Shown: piece by piece, positions 36,099 to 48,515 of the stretch | Position numbering within the stretch: position 1 is the stretch's first letter | How the letters are laid out: each line of letters starts with the position of its first letter | Notes under the pieces: generated by a model | Database searches by the model: none | What the model was told of the DNA's origin: nothing | Seen by the model: the letters and a program-made list of their open reading frames with translations, nothing else | Made by a program: the position numbers and the translations under genes | NCBI GenBank assembly: GCA_904066235.2 | Contig: CAJFCV020000002.1 | Location: 7,998,001 to 8,062,000, forward strand | DNA length: 64,000 bases | Source of the DNA: Bursaphelenchus xylophilus | Taxonomy: Eukaryota; Nematoda; Chromadorea; Rhabditida; Aphelenchoididae | Direction: 5' to 3'

Positions 36099-36597
36099 AT
36101 GTGTCGTGTCCTGTTGCTGATTCTTTGTATTCTACTGCCGGTAAGAATTTAATTTTTTTGCTTTTCATCTAGGCAAATAGATTATACAGCCCGAACATAT
36201 AATCTATGGGCTACAAGGGGCAATTCCTCGCAAAACCTCCGTAGAATTAACGAAGATTTTTTTTATTATATCCTTTGCGGTTTGTTATACAGGTTTTATC
36301 AAGGATCGTGATGTAATAGATTAGAGAAATGATGATTTTTCGGCATGTTTACCATAAAATTTCAATGGTTTTTGCAAAGTCCAGGCAATCAATCACCCAC
36401 GTATTTCTTCGTTTATTTTTCATCATCTTCAAATAAGTAGCCATTCCTAAAATCTGCATTACTTCCAGCCCTTGGCCGTCCTCTTTTCCTCCGGCTGTTC
36501 GATCCATCTGATCATCAACATCCTCCTCACTCTTCTGGGCGTGATACCGGGCATAGTGCACGCAATTTACGTGTGTTTCTACAATCCCGGCTACTGA
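36099..36597 (+). CDS. PMP3/UPF0057 small hydrophobic membrane protein, copy 1
   Basis: Exons 36099-36140 and 36469-36597; 56 aa. Two membrane helices are present with the family pattern LPPLAV, a short polar turn, and LGVIPGIVHAIYV. Members of this family are plasma-membrane peptides; in yeast PMP3 loss causes hyperpolarisation and cation sensitivity, and plant homologues are stress-induced. A worm role is not known from the sequence. A splice acceptor about 14 bases before the ATG suggests trans-splicing. The first exon encodes exactly the same 14 residues as the copy at 38604, while the second exon differs at several positions. Confidence 0.93.
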
Positions 36598-38603
36598 GAA
36601 ACGGATCATAATCAAACATTTTTGCTTTCATGGCATTCACCAGACATTTCTATTCACTTTTCACAGGACATTTTTATCCATTTGATGACGTGGGATTGAC
36701 CAGAACAGTCATTTAACTTTCACTTTGGCCTTATCTTTGTTTATTGTTACAAATAAATTGGTTATTTCAAAACTTTCAATGTTTGATTCCCGTAAAACGG
36801 CCCTTTTAAGAGAGTGCTGGAGGCGATAAGGTAATATAATATGAATATGCATATTGTCAGGTGTTTCGCTGCGGAGTTTCTGTGGCTCGTTACTCACTCA
36901 TTGTCCCCTTTCAAGGTTACAATCAGGTTCTGCCTTTATGGAAGTGTTTTTGCGAATAAAAAGTTGGGCTGGGAGGGTTTGGCGGCGCTTTTATTACGTT
37001 TTGAGTTGTCGGTTTTACTTTTGGATTATCTTTTTTATTTTATTTATACATATTACATAGTTTGAGCGATGGAAATGTAAAAAAATTACGCTAAAATTTT
37101 GTTAACATGGGTTGTTTAGCCGAAGCCTTGATTTCTGAAAATTTCAGCTTGCACTACGCATGAGAGACTTTGGAGAATGAAGATAGACGGTTAGAGAAAA
37201 AAATATTTTTATCTTTGTCTTTGGGGATTCGTAAAACACTTTATTTTATTGTAAAATCCGGCAAAACTAAAACAGCCCAGAATTCACCAAAAATAACGAA
37301 AAAAGAGATTTTTAAGAAAATATGTAATAGTTAAATTTTTAGAAAATTACTAAATACGATGGAATCAGAAAACCCGTAAATGTCGGCCACAATTTTTTTT
37401 TGTTCTGCACATTATTTAGGTCATTGCTATTGCTTCTATTTAGGTCGACTTTTGGCTCGAAATAAAGAACACAGATACAAAATTATCCTTGCGTTCGCAG
37501 ACACCTGTTGTTATGCTTTCCCTTCAACGAAAAGCATTGTGTTGTGCATTCATTAATAGTAAATTTGAAGAGTCCAGACCGTATCTTATCGACTCCCCGC
37601 CTCCTCTCCTATCCACACTTTTCTTTTCTCGCTTTCCTTATCAAATATATCAGGGCCAATGTGAATCAGCATACTTTTTTTCTTTATGATTTGCTCCATT
37701 TGAATATCGAATATAAAGATTATGGCGGATTGGGGCTTAAAATAATCTTCTTAGTTCTAAAAGTGTTTGTGGCCAGTTTTGAATCCTTCAATGGCTTCAA
37801 GTATAAATGGAGATAACTTTTGGGCCGCTCGGTTCGAGCTCTTCTTGTTTTTATTTTTTTGTTTATTAGCAAGCCGAGCTGGGCACGCGAAATGGAAGTA
37901 CTGAGCCAGTAATACGCTCTTTTTTTGCTTGGGAAGGTGAAAACAGGGCTTTCTTGATAAACAGGCGTATGTGTGTAATTACATTTTTCTGCTTTTTAAA
38001 GTATAGGATCAAAAGTTGCGATAAGTGACAAAGATTTTTGGTGTGTTTGGAAGATAAAATTTAACAGTTTTTGGAAGGTGGGTTACATATACTTTTGTTC
38101 GAAAATAAGTTTTTGTAAATTCACTGCAGTGTGACCAAAAATAGGAGGGGGCCAAACAAACCCGTGGATACCCGGCAAACTCTCGGCAAATGCTCAGCGA
38201 AGACACATTGCATGAAGCCGACAAATCGTAGCGCTTTATTTTCTCTGCCCCTCTCTCTCCAATTCACGTTTTGTCTAGTCAAAAAAGATCTGATCTGCGC
38301 CTTTACCTGTTAAAAATGGGCTTGTTTGTTAAAACTTTTTCGGAATTCGAATTGCGGCTTCTACATCGAATTTTAATTACATTTCCCCAGCTAATATTGC
38401 ACGCGTTGTCGAGCCGTCCCCTCGGTTTTATGCAAGACCCCGATCTCCCCCTTCTTCGAGGCCAATTCCCATTTCTTTCTATCAGACGGGGTTTGGGCCC
38501 GAGAAGGACGCGGGGATCTTTTCTTCCTCCCCTCCGCGATGTTCGTTTCCCCTCTCAATTTCGATTGTTTTGTTCTTATTCTCCTTGAATTGCAGATTCC
38601 GAA
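36598..38603. other. Intergenic DNA between the PMP3 copies
   Basis: A possible polyadenylation hexamer for copy 1 lies near 36751. No other gene or repeat was recognised. An acceptor (AATTGCAG, about 38595) precedes copy 2. Confidence 0.4.
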
Positions 38604-39716
38604 ATGTGTCGAGTCCTCCTTCTGATCCTTTGTATCCTTCTTCCGGTGAGTTGCATTTTAATTTTCGAAAATTTTTTTTTGAAACTGGCCTTAACTGCGT
38701 GACCCGTTTTCCGGGCCATGGAATATATCTGTCAAATTTGGACAGCTGAAAAATGGAGGGAGGCCAATTCGAAGGGACAGCGCAAAGATTTGGGAGTTGA
38801 CATTGAGAAGTTTTGAATGGGAGAGTAAACAAACATACGGACAACAACAGAGAGTAGTTTTGGGTGATTGATAAAGACGGATCAAGGAGAGATTTCGTTT
38901 AGGATGATTCGTAGAGGGCGATACGATAATGGTCGTCGACTAGGGATCAAAAAGGAAATTTCGTAAACTTTTTTCGGCCGTGTTTCATTTTGAACAGATC
39001 AATTTTTTTACTCCGGCATTTTGGCTACATAACTGAATCACAGGCCATGAACTTGAACTTTCCGAGGTGAAATGCAAAAAGATTTTTTCACTGACCGAAT
39101 TCCACACTTCTTGTAGTCCCTCTCTTTACCTAATTTATGAGTACTTACTCACTTTTTTTCTATTTTTTCCGAAAATAGGACATGGGAAACAGCTCCAAAA
39201 GGCATCTTTTTTGGTTCGCATTTTCCCTTTTTTTATTAATTTGGCCCTTCTTTATGTCCAAACGCATTTTTCCTCCTCCCGGAGCATCTCGTTCATTCTT
39301 TAAATTTGGAAACTATAGTCGTTTAAAACCCGCAGTTTTATTTCCATCTCGGTACAAATAGTGGTCCTTTTGTGGTATTTGAATTTCAATGAATCTAGAT
39401 CACTCTAAAGAACGTATGATTAATATGTACGTATATCCTGTTTGGAAATTACAAATGACGTAGGAGATGAGTCATTCTTACATAGTAGTTGGTTTGTAGA
39501 CACAGCGGTTAAATTTTAAAAAAAATTTTACATAACAAATTCACAAAATTTTACCCATGATGACAATTACTTACAATAAAATTTCAGCCGCTCGCCGTGC
39601 TGATCGAAACTGGCTGCTCGGTTCACTTCCTGATCAACATCATTCTCTTCATTCTCGGCGTCATACCGGGTATAATTCACGCCATTTACGTGTGTTTCTA
39701 CAATCATGGGCGATAG
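38604..39716 (+). CDS. PMP3/UPF0057 small hydrophobic membrane protein, copy 2
   Basis: Exons 38604-38645 and 39588-39716; 56 aa. Same intron position and phase as copy 1, with an intron of 942 nt instead of 328. The second exon reads PLAVLIETGCSVHFLINIIL, then LGVIPGIIHAIYVCFYN, again a two-helix PMP3 peptide. The tandem arrangement, equal length and identical first-exon peptide show a local duplication. The 3' end faces the minus-strand gene ending at 39956, about 240 bases away. Confidence 0.93.
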
Positions 39717-39955
39717 ACGCGGAACGTTTTCTCATTGCCATTTTTTATTATCCGAACAAACTCTCCTTTTCAGTGTAAATTATAATTTTTAAATTGTGAT
39801 AATTAGCTGATAAACTTAATTTTGATTTTGATTTTTGTTGGAATATAAGTGGAAGGTGATATACAATCTTTGAAGCGAAATCATAACGACATAGAAATCA
39901 GCTTTTTAGATAAAAATGAGAGAATAAACAAAGGTTTATCATTAAAACAAGTAGA

Positions 39956-42103
39956 TCAGGCGAACACAGGCTCTCCGATTTCTCTGACGGTCATCTCATT
40001 CTCCTTCTCCTCATCAGAACTCTTGGTCAGATCATTCAAACTCATATTGGACAACATGCTCTCAATCCGTGGGTTTACCCTCGGATCCGAAGCTCCTTTT
40101 CCCTCCAGAAAAGCGTCGTACATATCCGGAACCGGACTAAATTTCCCATTCTCTGGCACCTTGTTCAAATAATCCTGAACTCTCTCCAGATTGTTTTGAA
40201 CTTTCATTGGTGGTCGAACCTCGGCTTCAGTGTTCTCGCGACTTCCGTAGATCTGACGATAAGTCTTTTGGCCATATAACGCAGATCCAAGTTGAATTCG
40301 ATTAGCGCGACGATGAGTTGGCTCTTGAGATCGGCGAGATTCCATCGGAGGCTTTAATGGGACCGTAATCACTTTTTCAGTCATCCTTTTTCTTCGATTT
40401 TCTTGACGAGTTTGCCAACCAGGGAAGAGCCCTTCATCGTCCGAGAATGTTTCCACCTCTTGAGGATAGCAAGATCTATCCGTATCGTACTGAATTCTCT
40501 CTCTCATCTGCCACTCTGATGGGTGGCCCCTCTCTGCTTCGTATTGAGAGTATCTGGAGCCATAGCCATGATCCGTCAAGACCTCATTCGCAACAGGAAT
40601 GTATGGTTTCGTGAGGTCTCTCTGAAGATACGTAGAGCTCTCTCCAACCCTTTCGTTGTACAGTCTCAGCGCTTGTTCTTGTTGATACCGCTCGCGTTGG
40701 CGCCTGATAATCTCCATGTCTCTTTTGTTGATACTACTGTAGTGCTTGGTCGATTTCATGGCTCCGCGAGAAGAAACTGGTAGATTAGAGTAATCAACCG
40801 AATCATCGGCCTTGTAATACGATGGAGCCAGAGGTTTGTCCATTTTGAGAGAATAGGCGGAATTTAGACGGTGTCTTCGGGTTGATGAAGAGTCCAAGGA
40901 TTCTTGCGATTTCAGGAGGAACTCGCACATCTTCTGCAAAAAGAAAAAGTTTATAAGTGAAGATTAGTTGCTGATCCCAATCAATAAAGTGGAGAAACGA
41001 GGTCCAGAAGGTCGCAAATTTAATTCAAAAATGTTTCCCGCGCGGGCATAACTTTTTTTTGTTTTAATACTACGTGAAACTGGCTTTTCCAAAATCTAAA
41101 ACTCTTACCTCAAGCTTATCATAGTTCTCCTTCAAATCACTGTACTTCTTGTGTAGCCGATCATAGCGTTCTCTCTCACGATTCAGCTCTTTCTTCATCC
41201 CATGGATTTGCAATTTGTAGTACTGAAAAAAAATTATTTAAAAATGCGTTGTAAGTTTCGTTTTATACGCCAAACTCCTAAACCTACAATATTAGTCATC
41301 GACATAGACCAAATAAATAATTAGATGCAGAACAAAATATAGAATGACAACCTTGCCACACAAGCCCAAATCAGTAATGATACCCCAAACACCTAGATTT
41401 GTCTGCAAGACCATGCAATTTATTTTACCGCAAACAATCTTATAATCTCCCTTATAGGCGATGTAAGATGACTCAAGTGCGAAAGATTTCCTCGAGCTAG
41501 ACGCGAAGGGATTTACACTCTGAGAAACGCGCCAAATATTTGAATAGAAAGGTTACTGTGGAATAGTGACGACCCCAAGATATTCGAGATCCTCCCCATA
41601 CAACGGAACCTCTCTATAACAACCAATTTCTGAAGTCCCGAAAGTCGCTTTTAGGGCAACCTTTACGTAAAAAATTTAATTTTTTTTTCTGCCCTTGCGA
41701 TTGTTGTGCAGTGACTTTGCTACGTTTTCTAGACTTCTGACGAACTTACATCCTTCCTCATCTTGTACCATCCGGCATCTTTGCTTTCGTATTCTTCTTT
41801 CAACTCTTCCATACAGCCACGTCTGTCTCTGAGTCTCGTGGAGACCTCTTTTCTGAATGCCCTTTGTTGCCGATCCTTTGACTCAATAGTTTGATCCTCA
41901 TTTACCTCCGTCTTCACAGGCCTGCTTGCTACTTTCTTGATCTCTGTTCGGTCTTTTTCATCGCGATTAGACAGAGTTGGGGTCGAAACTGGAGTAGCCT
42001 CAGCCGTTGGAGCATGTGAAAAACTCGGCGAGGTGTTAATGAAAGCAGTGTTTGGATCTAGGCTTTCTTCGTGATCGAAATTGATGAGGTCTTGGGAGGC
42101 CAT
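39956..42103 (-). CDS. Coiled-coil protein of unknown function
   Basis: Exons in transcript order: 42103-41750, 41222-41109, 40933-39956; 481 aa, all phase-0 junctions. The first 80 residues are polar and probably disordered (MASQDLINFDHEESLD), followed by a charged helix that runs across exons 1-2 (KEELKEEYESKD-like segment, then GMKKELNRERERYDRLHKKY), a likely coiled coil. The C-terminal 320 residues are Arg/Ser/Tyr-rich and disordered, with a conserved-looking end (MYDAFLEGKGASDPRVNPRI, then acidic tail). No catalytic or known domain was recognised; a cytoskeletal or scaffold role is only a guess. An acceptor lies about 18 bases upstream of the ATG. Confidence 0.8.
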
Positions 42104-42123
42104 CAGCTGAGTTCGGGACTGAA

Positions 42124-43680
42124 ATTGCTAATGTTTATGCCAAAGATGAAAAATATTTTATCAAGCTTTGGATTATGTTTTACCTTGGAGTTGCTTCTGA
42201 ACATCTTTTTGAACAATCTTGAGGCCCGCATTTCGCAAAAACAGACTTTGAAGAGAGCTAAAATCATAATTGATGACTAAAGAATCGTGAAATTACTTCA
42301 GAAACAGTAAGCAAAGGTTACAACACGATCCAAAAATATGTAAAAAACAATTAGAGCTGAGATTCCCATATTTTACACCAAAATTTTGAGTCATGCCCTC
42401 GACATCCAAAGCTGTCAAAAAAAATGAAAATCATCTCCCGCTTCCACAAAGAATTCAAAAATTTATCACTAGAGCGATTAAGGATCCCAAATTTCCTGTA
42501 GGACAACAACACCGGAAAAGGTTTTCCAAACAAAAACATCTCAAGAAAACAGTTGTGGATTAATCGGATTGTCAAAACAAGCTTAGCCAGGCCCTCCAGA
42601 ATCTTTTATGTCGCCAACTCTGCAGAACTTGGAAGTATTCGCGGAAGTTACGAAACAAATACAAACTTTCAGCTGCCACTATCGCATTTTAAATTGAGCT
42701 TGCACTGGCAGGACTACTCAGTCAGGGGAAGTAAATAAGGGAAAGTCGGCTTGAAATAAGGGGCCAAAATAAAGGCTGGAGATGAAGATCACGTAGAGGA
42801 AATAATGAAAAGAAAGGTGCTTGTGGAATCAAGTAAAATCTCTGCCGAACCAGCTCCTGTCTGTTAAATCAGCGCTTGATTTCTTGTCAAAAGACAGTTG
42901 ATTTGGGCAATAGATTCAAGTGGCATTCGCCTGGTAACTCGAGGTAATCTTAAAGTCCCCATGGGTAAAACAAAGGGACTTGAAATTAATGCAAACGAAC
43001 GCATTGATCTTGTAGCGTTATTAAGGATCAATGGCCCTGTAGTAGTACCTGGCAACCAGAAAGGCTTGTCTTCAAAATAATAGAATTACGGAACAATAAT
43101 CCCACAATACACCCAAACAGAAACCGCAACAAAATCTCCCATATCATCTCGTAAACAGATCCAACAAAACATCAAAGACAAGTTGTCATGTTGAGCAATG
43201 TCCCAAAGTAATTTCTCTTCTCTATCACCGGCGAATAATCGAACATGCATTCGATCGCCTTCCCTTTCCCGGTCCATTTGTTTCGAGTTGAAAGTAACGC
43301 CGCCAAAGACCAGAGTTTCTTATGTAATCCGCCAAAAGACACCGAAATCAGGGAATGGGACTTGATGGCTGATGGCTAACGTCTTTAATCGACTTTCAAC
43401 TTGGCTGGGAAAGTTGAAAAATGAAAATCTTGAAATTAGGGGAAAAGATAAACATAAAATACGACAAGTCGGGTTTTGTCTTCCCACAGTCGGATAAACT
43501 AATGAAAAAATTTGTTTTGAGTAACGAAATTAATTGCTCGTCAAACTGAAAGATACAGCTGCGACCAAATTGGCTAAGCGTTTAACAAAAGGCATTAAAT
43601 TCCGAAAAAACTTTTCACAAATCTCCAGCATGATTACTTTACTCCAACCAGAAGATATCTCAAGATTTAATCGCAACTCT
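42124..43680. other. Intergenic DNA
   Basis: Small open frames on both strands at 42898-43277 overlap and lack splice or family support. Nothing else was recognised. Confidence 0.35.
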
Positions 43681-44946
43681 CTATTTCAAAATACGTTCAA
43701 TAACAGTAGTGGTCGGCCCGTGGGTGCTTCCAGTTGGGACTAAAGTCGTTGTCTCTTCTGTAGTTGGCTGAAAAGTAGTTGGTTGGACAGTGCTCTGAAC
43801 ATGAGTCGATTCGTGATCTCTGGTTGAGCTGGAATGCCTCTTTTCTTTCTTTTCCTTCTTGTGCTTCTTTTCTTTCTTCTCTTTCTTATCCTTTTTTTGT
43901 TTCTTTTCGGCAGACTCATCCGAACTCGAACTCGAATTTGAATCGTCATCATGTTTCTTTGTCTTCTTTTGCTTCTTCTGTTTCTTGTCGTCCGTCTTTA
44001 CCGGATGATTATGGGCTGGATTGTCGCAAGTATCTGCGTCATCTAGAAGTAAATGGGTTAAAAACCTAGCCTCAGACATAATTTGGACCATCAAGATTGA
44101 CCTTACCATGTTCATGGTAGTTTGGAGTAGTCGCGTTTTCTCTCTGCTCTCTCTCCAACTCCCTATGTTCTTTTCCCTCCCTCCATTTCCTTAATGCCTC
44201 TACCTCTTTGTTTTTGAATTCTTTCAGCTTTTTGATCCAATCACTAAATCTTTTCCATCCATTTTGTTCGGCCTTCTTCTTATCTTCGTGAATCTTTTCT
44301 TCCAATGGGTTATTCTCTCCTTTTGAATCCTTACAAGTACAATCCAAATTGGTAAAGAAACTCTGAGGGCGTCCACGGACGATTTTAGGTTTGCAGACAC
44401 AGTTGAATTCCCCGGTATCTTCTTCGCTAGGCGGGGCGTTGTCAAATGGAGGACGGGGATGCACCATGGGGTCAATTGGATGATTTTTCTTATGAGGAGC
44501 TTCATTTTCGGTAGGCTTCTCGTCCTCCAGCGGCGTATAATCAATTGGTTTGAAGTCAGGATGACGTTTCACGTCACGGCTAAGAGGATTTTTTGGCGTT
44601 GGCCTCGGATGGTCGTCCCATTCTTTCTCCCCAGGCCACAAATTTTTCAAACCTTTCTCATGCTGGAATTCATGGGATCGAGTGAATCCAAAGCGCCTAG
44701 TCACCTCTTCCTCAGATGTGTCTATAATATTATAGAAAAAGATAGAATTGCAATCATATTTATATTCTTCTTACCGCTTCCATGAAACAGGTGATTAACA
44801 TCCTCTTTGATGACATTCTTAACATCCTTCAGCCAATCCAACGGGTTCTTTAGTCTGATAACTTGACCCTTCAGATTTCCATCAACGGGCTCTGTCACAA
44901 TCTCCGCCGACACTTTATCTTCATCACTTAGTTCGGGATAGGCCCT
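43681..44946 (-). CDS. Lys/Asp/Ser-rich protein of unknown function, N-terminus unresolved
   Basis: Supported exons in transcript order: 44946-44775, 44721-44107, 44042-43681, encoding 382 residues after the unknown start. The N-terminal part is amphipathic (NPLDWLKDVKNVIKEDV). The middle is Pro/His/Lys-rich with a CVC...CTC cysteine pair set. The C-terminal part has a long Lys/Asp/Ser run and then a Thr-rich tail (PTTFQPTTEETTTLVPTG) that looks mucin-like. A candidate signal-peptide exon (MNLLWVVLAIGG, 45031-44995) lies just upstream, but no acceptor joins it in phase with good consensus. If that exon is real, the product is secreted. It lies about 520 bp downstream of npp-9 on the same strand. 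Confidence 0.6.
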
Positions 44947-45468
44947 CTGAGCGATGACTAAGACAATCCCTTGAAAGTCAGCGTTCCAACTCACCACCTC
45001 CAATCGCCAGTACAACCCACAACAAGTTCATTGCGTAACTGATGGCTTCCAAATTGATTTTCCGGCTTTTAAAGTCCTCAGCATTCCAAAAAACAGGCCT
45101 TCAAACATTGTTCAACGTCCGCAAAACACGTCAAATTCGGATGTTTGAACAGATGGAAGACGACTTGCTCCTGTAATTTGCAGGCTATGTTCCGGGAAGA
45201 ACTTCGTGCATAATGTTATGGGATTACTTATAGTCCAGCTACAATCAACTTTTATTTCGATACAACGATCAACTAACAATTTGCAGTTTTACCTCAGGAA
45301 TGCCGCTACATAGCTTGGTATATTTGGTTTATTTCATTCAAATTTCATAAAATATTTTATAAGACCGGAGTTCACAAGATGGTCCAAGCAAAATTAAGAA
45401 CTTTGCAATATCAAAACTAATTAGAGCGAATAAAATAGTGGAACATGAACAATAAAGTATTAACCGAT

Positions 45469-48400
45469 CTAGTCTTGATTTTCGTTGATGATCTTACTGA
45501 ATTGCTCAGCGTCTTTCGGTTCTTTGAATCGGCACATAAGGGTAACATGTTCTCCATCTGGATGTTCATCCCGATCCGAATAATCACAACAATTCCAAAC
45601 CAAGGTGTCATTCCTGGCCTTCTTGAATTCGGGTTTCACATTTTTGACAATAAAGTTGGCGCAGAGCTTCAGTACCTGCTCCCTTCTCATTAACACTCTA
45701 ACTTTCCCATTCTCTTTGTGCTTGAGGATCTTGATATCGCCAACTCCTCGTTCCTTTACTTCCTTGGTCTCCGAGACATATCTGTAGAGTTTCGCTCGAG
45801 CTGAGAACAAAACATCTTCATTCTCTTCTCCAGTTTTCACTTGAACAAGATCAGGGAGAGAAATATCGGGACGTTTAAACTGAGTGTCATCAGGTTTGAA
45901 TGCCTCGGGCTCTTCATCCTCGCCTTCTTCGGCCTTTTTCTCCTCGTCCTTTTTTTGACCAAACACTGCAAACTTCTTTGGATCCACCTAAAAACTCAAT
46001 GTTCAAGTCAAGACTGAAGCCAAATCCCAAAATCATTAAAAGAGCAACTGGTACCCCACACTCACCTTAAACGTGGAGGCATTATCTTTTCCACTCAGGA
46101 ACGACGACTGCGAGTTCTGACTCAATGATCCGAAGCTCACGGAACTTGTATTTCCACCGAAGAGAGATGGCTTTGGAGTTTCAGCGGCCGTAACGGAACT
46201 GTTTTGACTTTGGTTGGCTAAAAAATTGCATTAAATTTTGATTACCTGAACCCAACTCAAAAATTATTTAAAAACCAACCTGAAGTTGGAGTTCCAAATC
46301 CCTTGAAAGAGAAATTGGCTGGGGATGCTGTCTGATTGCTGCTCAATCCACCTCCAAAAATTCCCTTTCCAGGTGCTGGGCTAGCTGTCGTTGCAGATGC
46401 CGGTGTAGATACTGGGGGCTGGACTGACGTTGCTGGAGTTGTGCTCTTTCCAGGATTAAACGAGAAGCTGATGGGGGCTCCTTGACCCACATTAGCGGTT
46501 CCCGTAGCCGTGGGGGTTCCAAACAAAGGCTTCGATGGAGTGGTATGACCGGTTGCTGAGCCGAATCCTTTGAATGAGAACGAGTTATTGGGAGTGGCGG
46601 TGGCGGAAGTAGTTGGAGTTGCCAAAGGCTTGGCCTCTTCTGGCTCCTTCTTGATTTCCTTTTGAGGACTTTGCTTTGGAGTTGAAGAAGTGGAATTGTC
46701 CTTGGATTCATCAGCTTGAACAACAGCGGCACCCTTTCCTTCGGCTAAAAAGAATCCATAAATTTCATTCAAACAAGATCAAAGTTAGGATTTGAATCTT
46801 GGATGGCTTTTCCATTTCTTCTCACTTACTCTCAACAGTCTCTTTGAACTTCTTGGCGTCTTCTTCGTTCTTAAATCGGCACAACAAGGTGCAGTTCTCT
46901 CCATCCGGGTGCTCTTCCGGATCCGAGAAATCAATACAAGTCCAGATCAAAGTAGTGGGCTTGTCCTTCTTGATGGTCGGTTTCACTCCCGCACAGGCAA
47001 AGTTGGCGCACAATTTGAGAACCTGCTCTCTTCTCATCACACATCGGAGCTTGTGGGTATTCTTATGTCTCAACAACTTGATCTCACCAGCTCCCCTTTC
47101 CTTCACTTCCTTCTTTTCAGCGTCAAAACGGTAGAGCTTAGCACGAGAGACGAAGACAAGATCTTCATCTTCCTCTCCAGTTTTCACTTGAACAAGGTCA
47201 GGGAGAGCAATATCTGGCCGTTTAAACTGGCTATCGTCTGGTCTAAACTCCTCAGGAGCCTCTTCTTTTTCCTCATCTTCGGCTTCCCTGGGCGGTAAAA
47301 TCACAGGTTTGGCATCAATCTGGAATAATCGAGTTATTAAAGTTATAAATCAACTACTCAATACCTTGAAGGGAGCTGGAGCAACAGGAGTGGCAGCTGG
47401 CTTCCCAAACAAGTTCTTGGGTTGTTCGCTTAAACTCAGAGAGCCGAAAGATATTCCCTTTGTAGCTTCTGATTTAATTGGCTCGGCCGGCTTGGCCGCC
47501 GGAACTGCAGCGGGTTTACTTCCACCTAATCCAAATGAAAATCCTCCGGTATTTGGAGCAGGAGCGGCAAAAGTGCTGGGCTTGAATGCGGGAGCTGGCT
47601 TAGCACCGGCAGCTGGGGCTGCTCCATCTTTTGGGGTGTTGCAACAAGGACATACAGTCTTATCAGCTCCATTTCTCACATAACATCCCTTGCATTCCCA
47701 TTCCCCATCCTTCTTCTTGAACTGATCTCCGAATCCTCCAGATGATGGCTGGCTGACAGGCTGAACAACAGGTTTCTGCTCCGGTTTCGGCTGGGCTGGG
47801 AGTTGCTGAACCACCGGGGGTTGGAATTGGGGTTGTTGAAGTTGAGGCTTTGCGACTTGTTGGGATTGTTGTGGGATCGGAACCGGCATTTGGAAGTTGG
47901 GAGGCAACTGGGGAGGGAGCATCGACGGATTTGGAATAATACTTTGGTTGTTTAGACTAAAATCAGTAAAATAAAACAATCCTATATAACTTACTTGTTC
48001 AAAAGACCAAAGATGGAAGCCTGTTGGGCCGCAGCTTGAGCCTGCGCATTTTGATTCCTGATTTGACTCTGAAAGACCGTCTCTAGCAGTCCCGTCAGCC
48101 GATTAACTTCACGCTCGTGGCTTTCGCAGACAGATCGTTGGACATTATTCTGAAACCGGAATAGAATAGGAATATTACAAAGAATTTAGTGCATCATCAT
48201 CAAATGAACTACTCACCATGGCCGTTGATTGAGACTTCCCTTCGAAGGCAAGTTGCAACATTGTTTGTTCAATTCGACCCTAAAATAAGTTCCATTTATT
48301 TCCATTTCACAATCTGCAAGTCGACATCTAAACAAGAAGGAAAAAATTTAAAGAACTCACAATCTTGGCGTCAATCTGAGCCTGTGCTGTTAGAACAGTC

Positions 48401-48492
48401 TTTTGAAGGGTTAGATAATGATCCGAGTAGAGCCTAAGGGCCTCCTCAAATCTCTGCACGAGTCTATCACACGTTTCACTAGATTCCGACAT
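45469..48492 (-). CDS. npp-9: Nucleoporin with two Ran-binding domains and a RanBP2 zinc finger (NPP-9/Nup358-like)
   Basis: Exons in transcript order: 48492-48361, 48279-48217, 48149-47995, 47956-47365, 47319-46830, 46744-46280, 46217-46066, 45987-45469; 855 aa, every junction in phase. A short helical N-terminus (aa 1-115) precedes Pro/Gln-rich sequence, then a RanBP2-type zinc finger (about aa 202-228, WxCxxC then CPCC), FG-containing linker, a first RanBP1-type Ran-binding domain (about 330-475), a second FG/Ser/Thr linker with FSFKGFG repeats, and a second Ran-binding domain (about 700-850) ending at the stop. This order and length fit the nematode Nup358 homologue NPP-9, which sits on the cytoplasmic face of the nuclear pore and binds Ran-GTP during import and export. 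An acceptor lies about 22 bases upstream of the ATG. Confidence 0.92.
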
Positions 48493-48515
48493 TGCAGAAG
48501 AGAGCACGGTTAATC

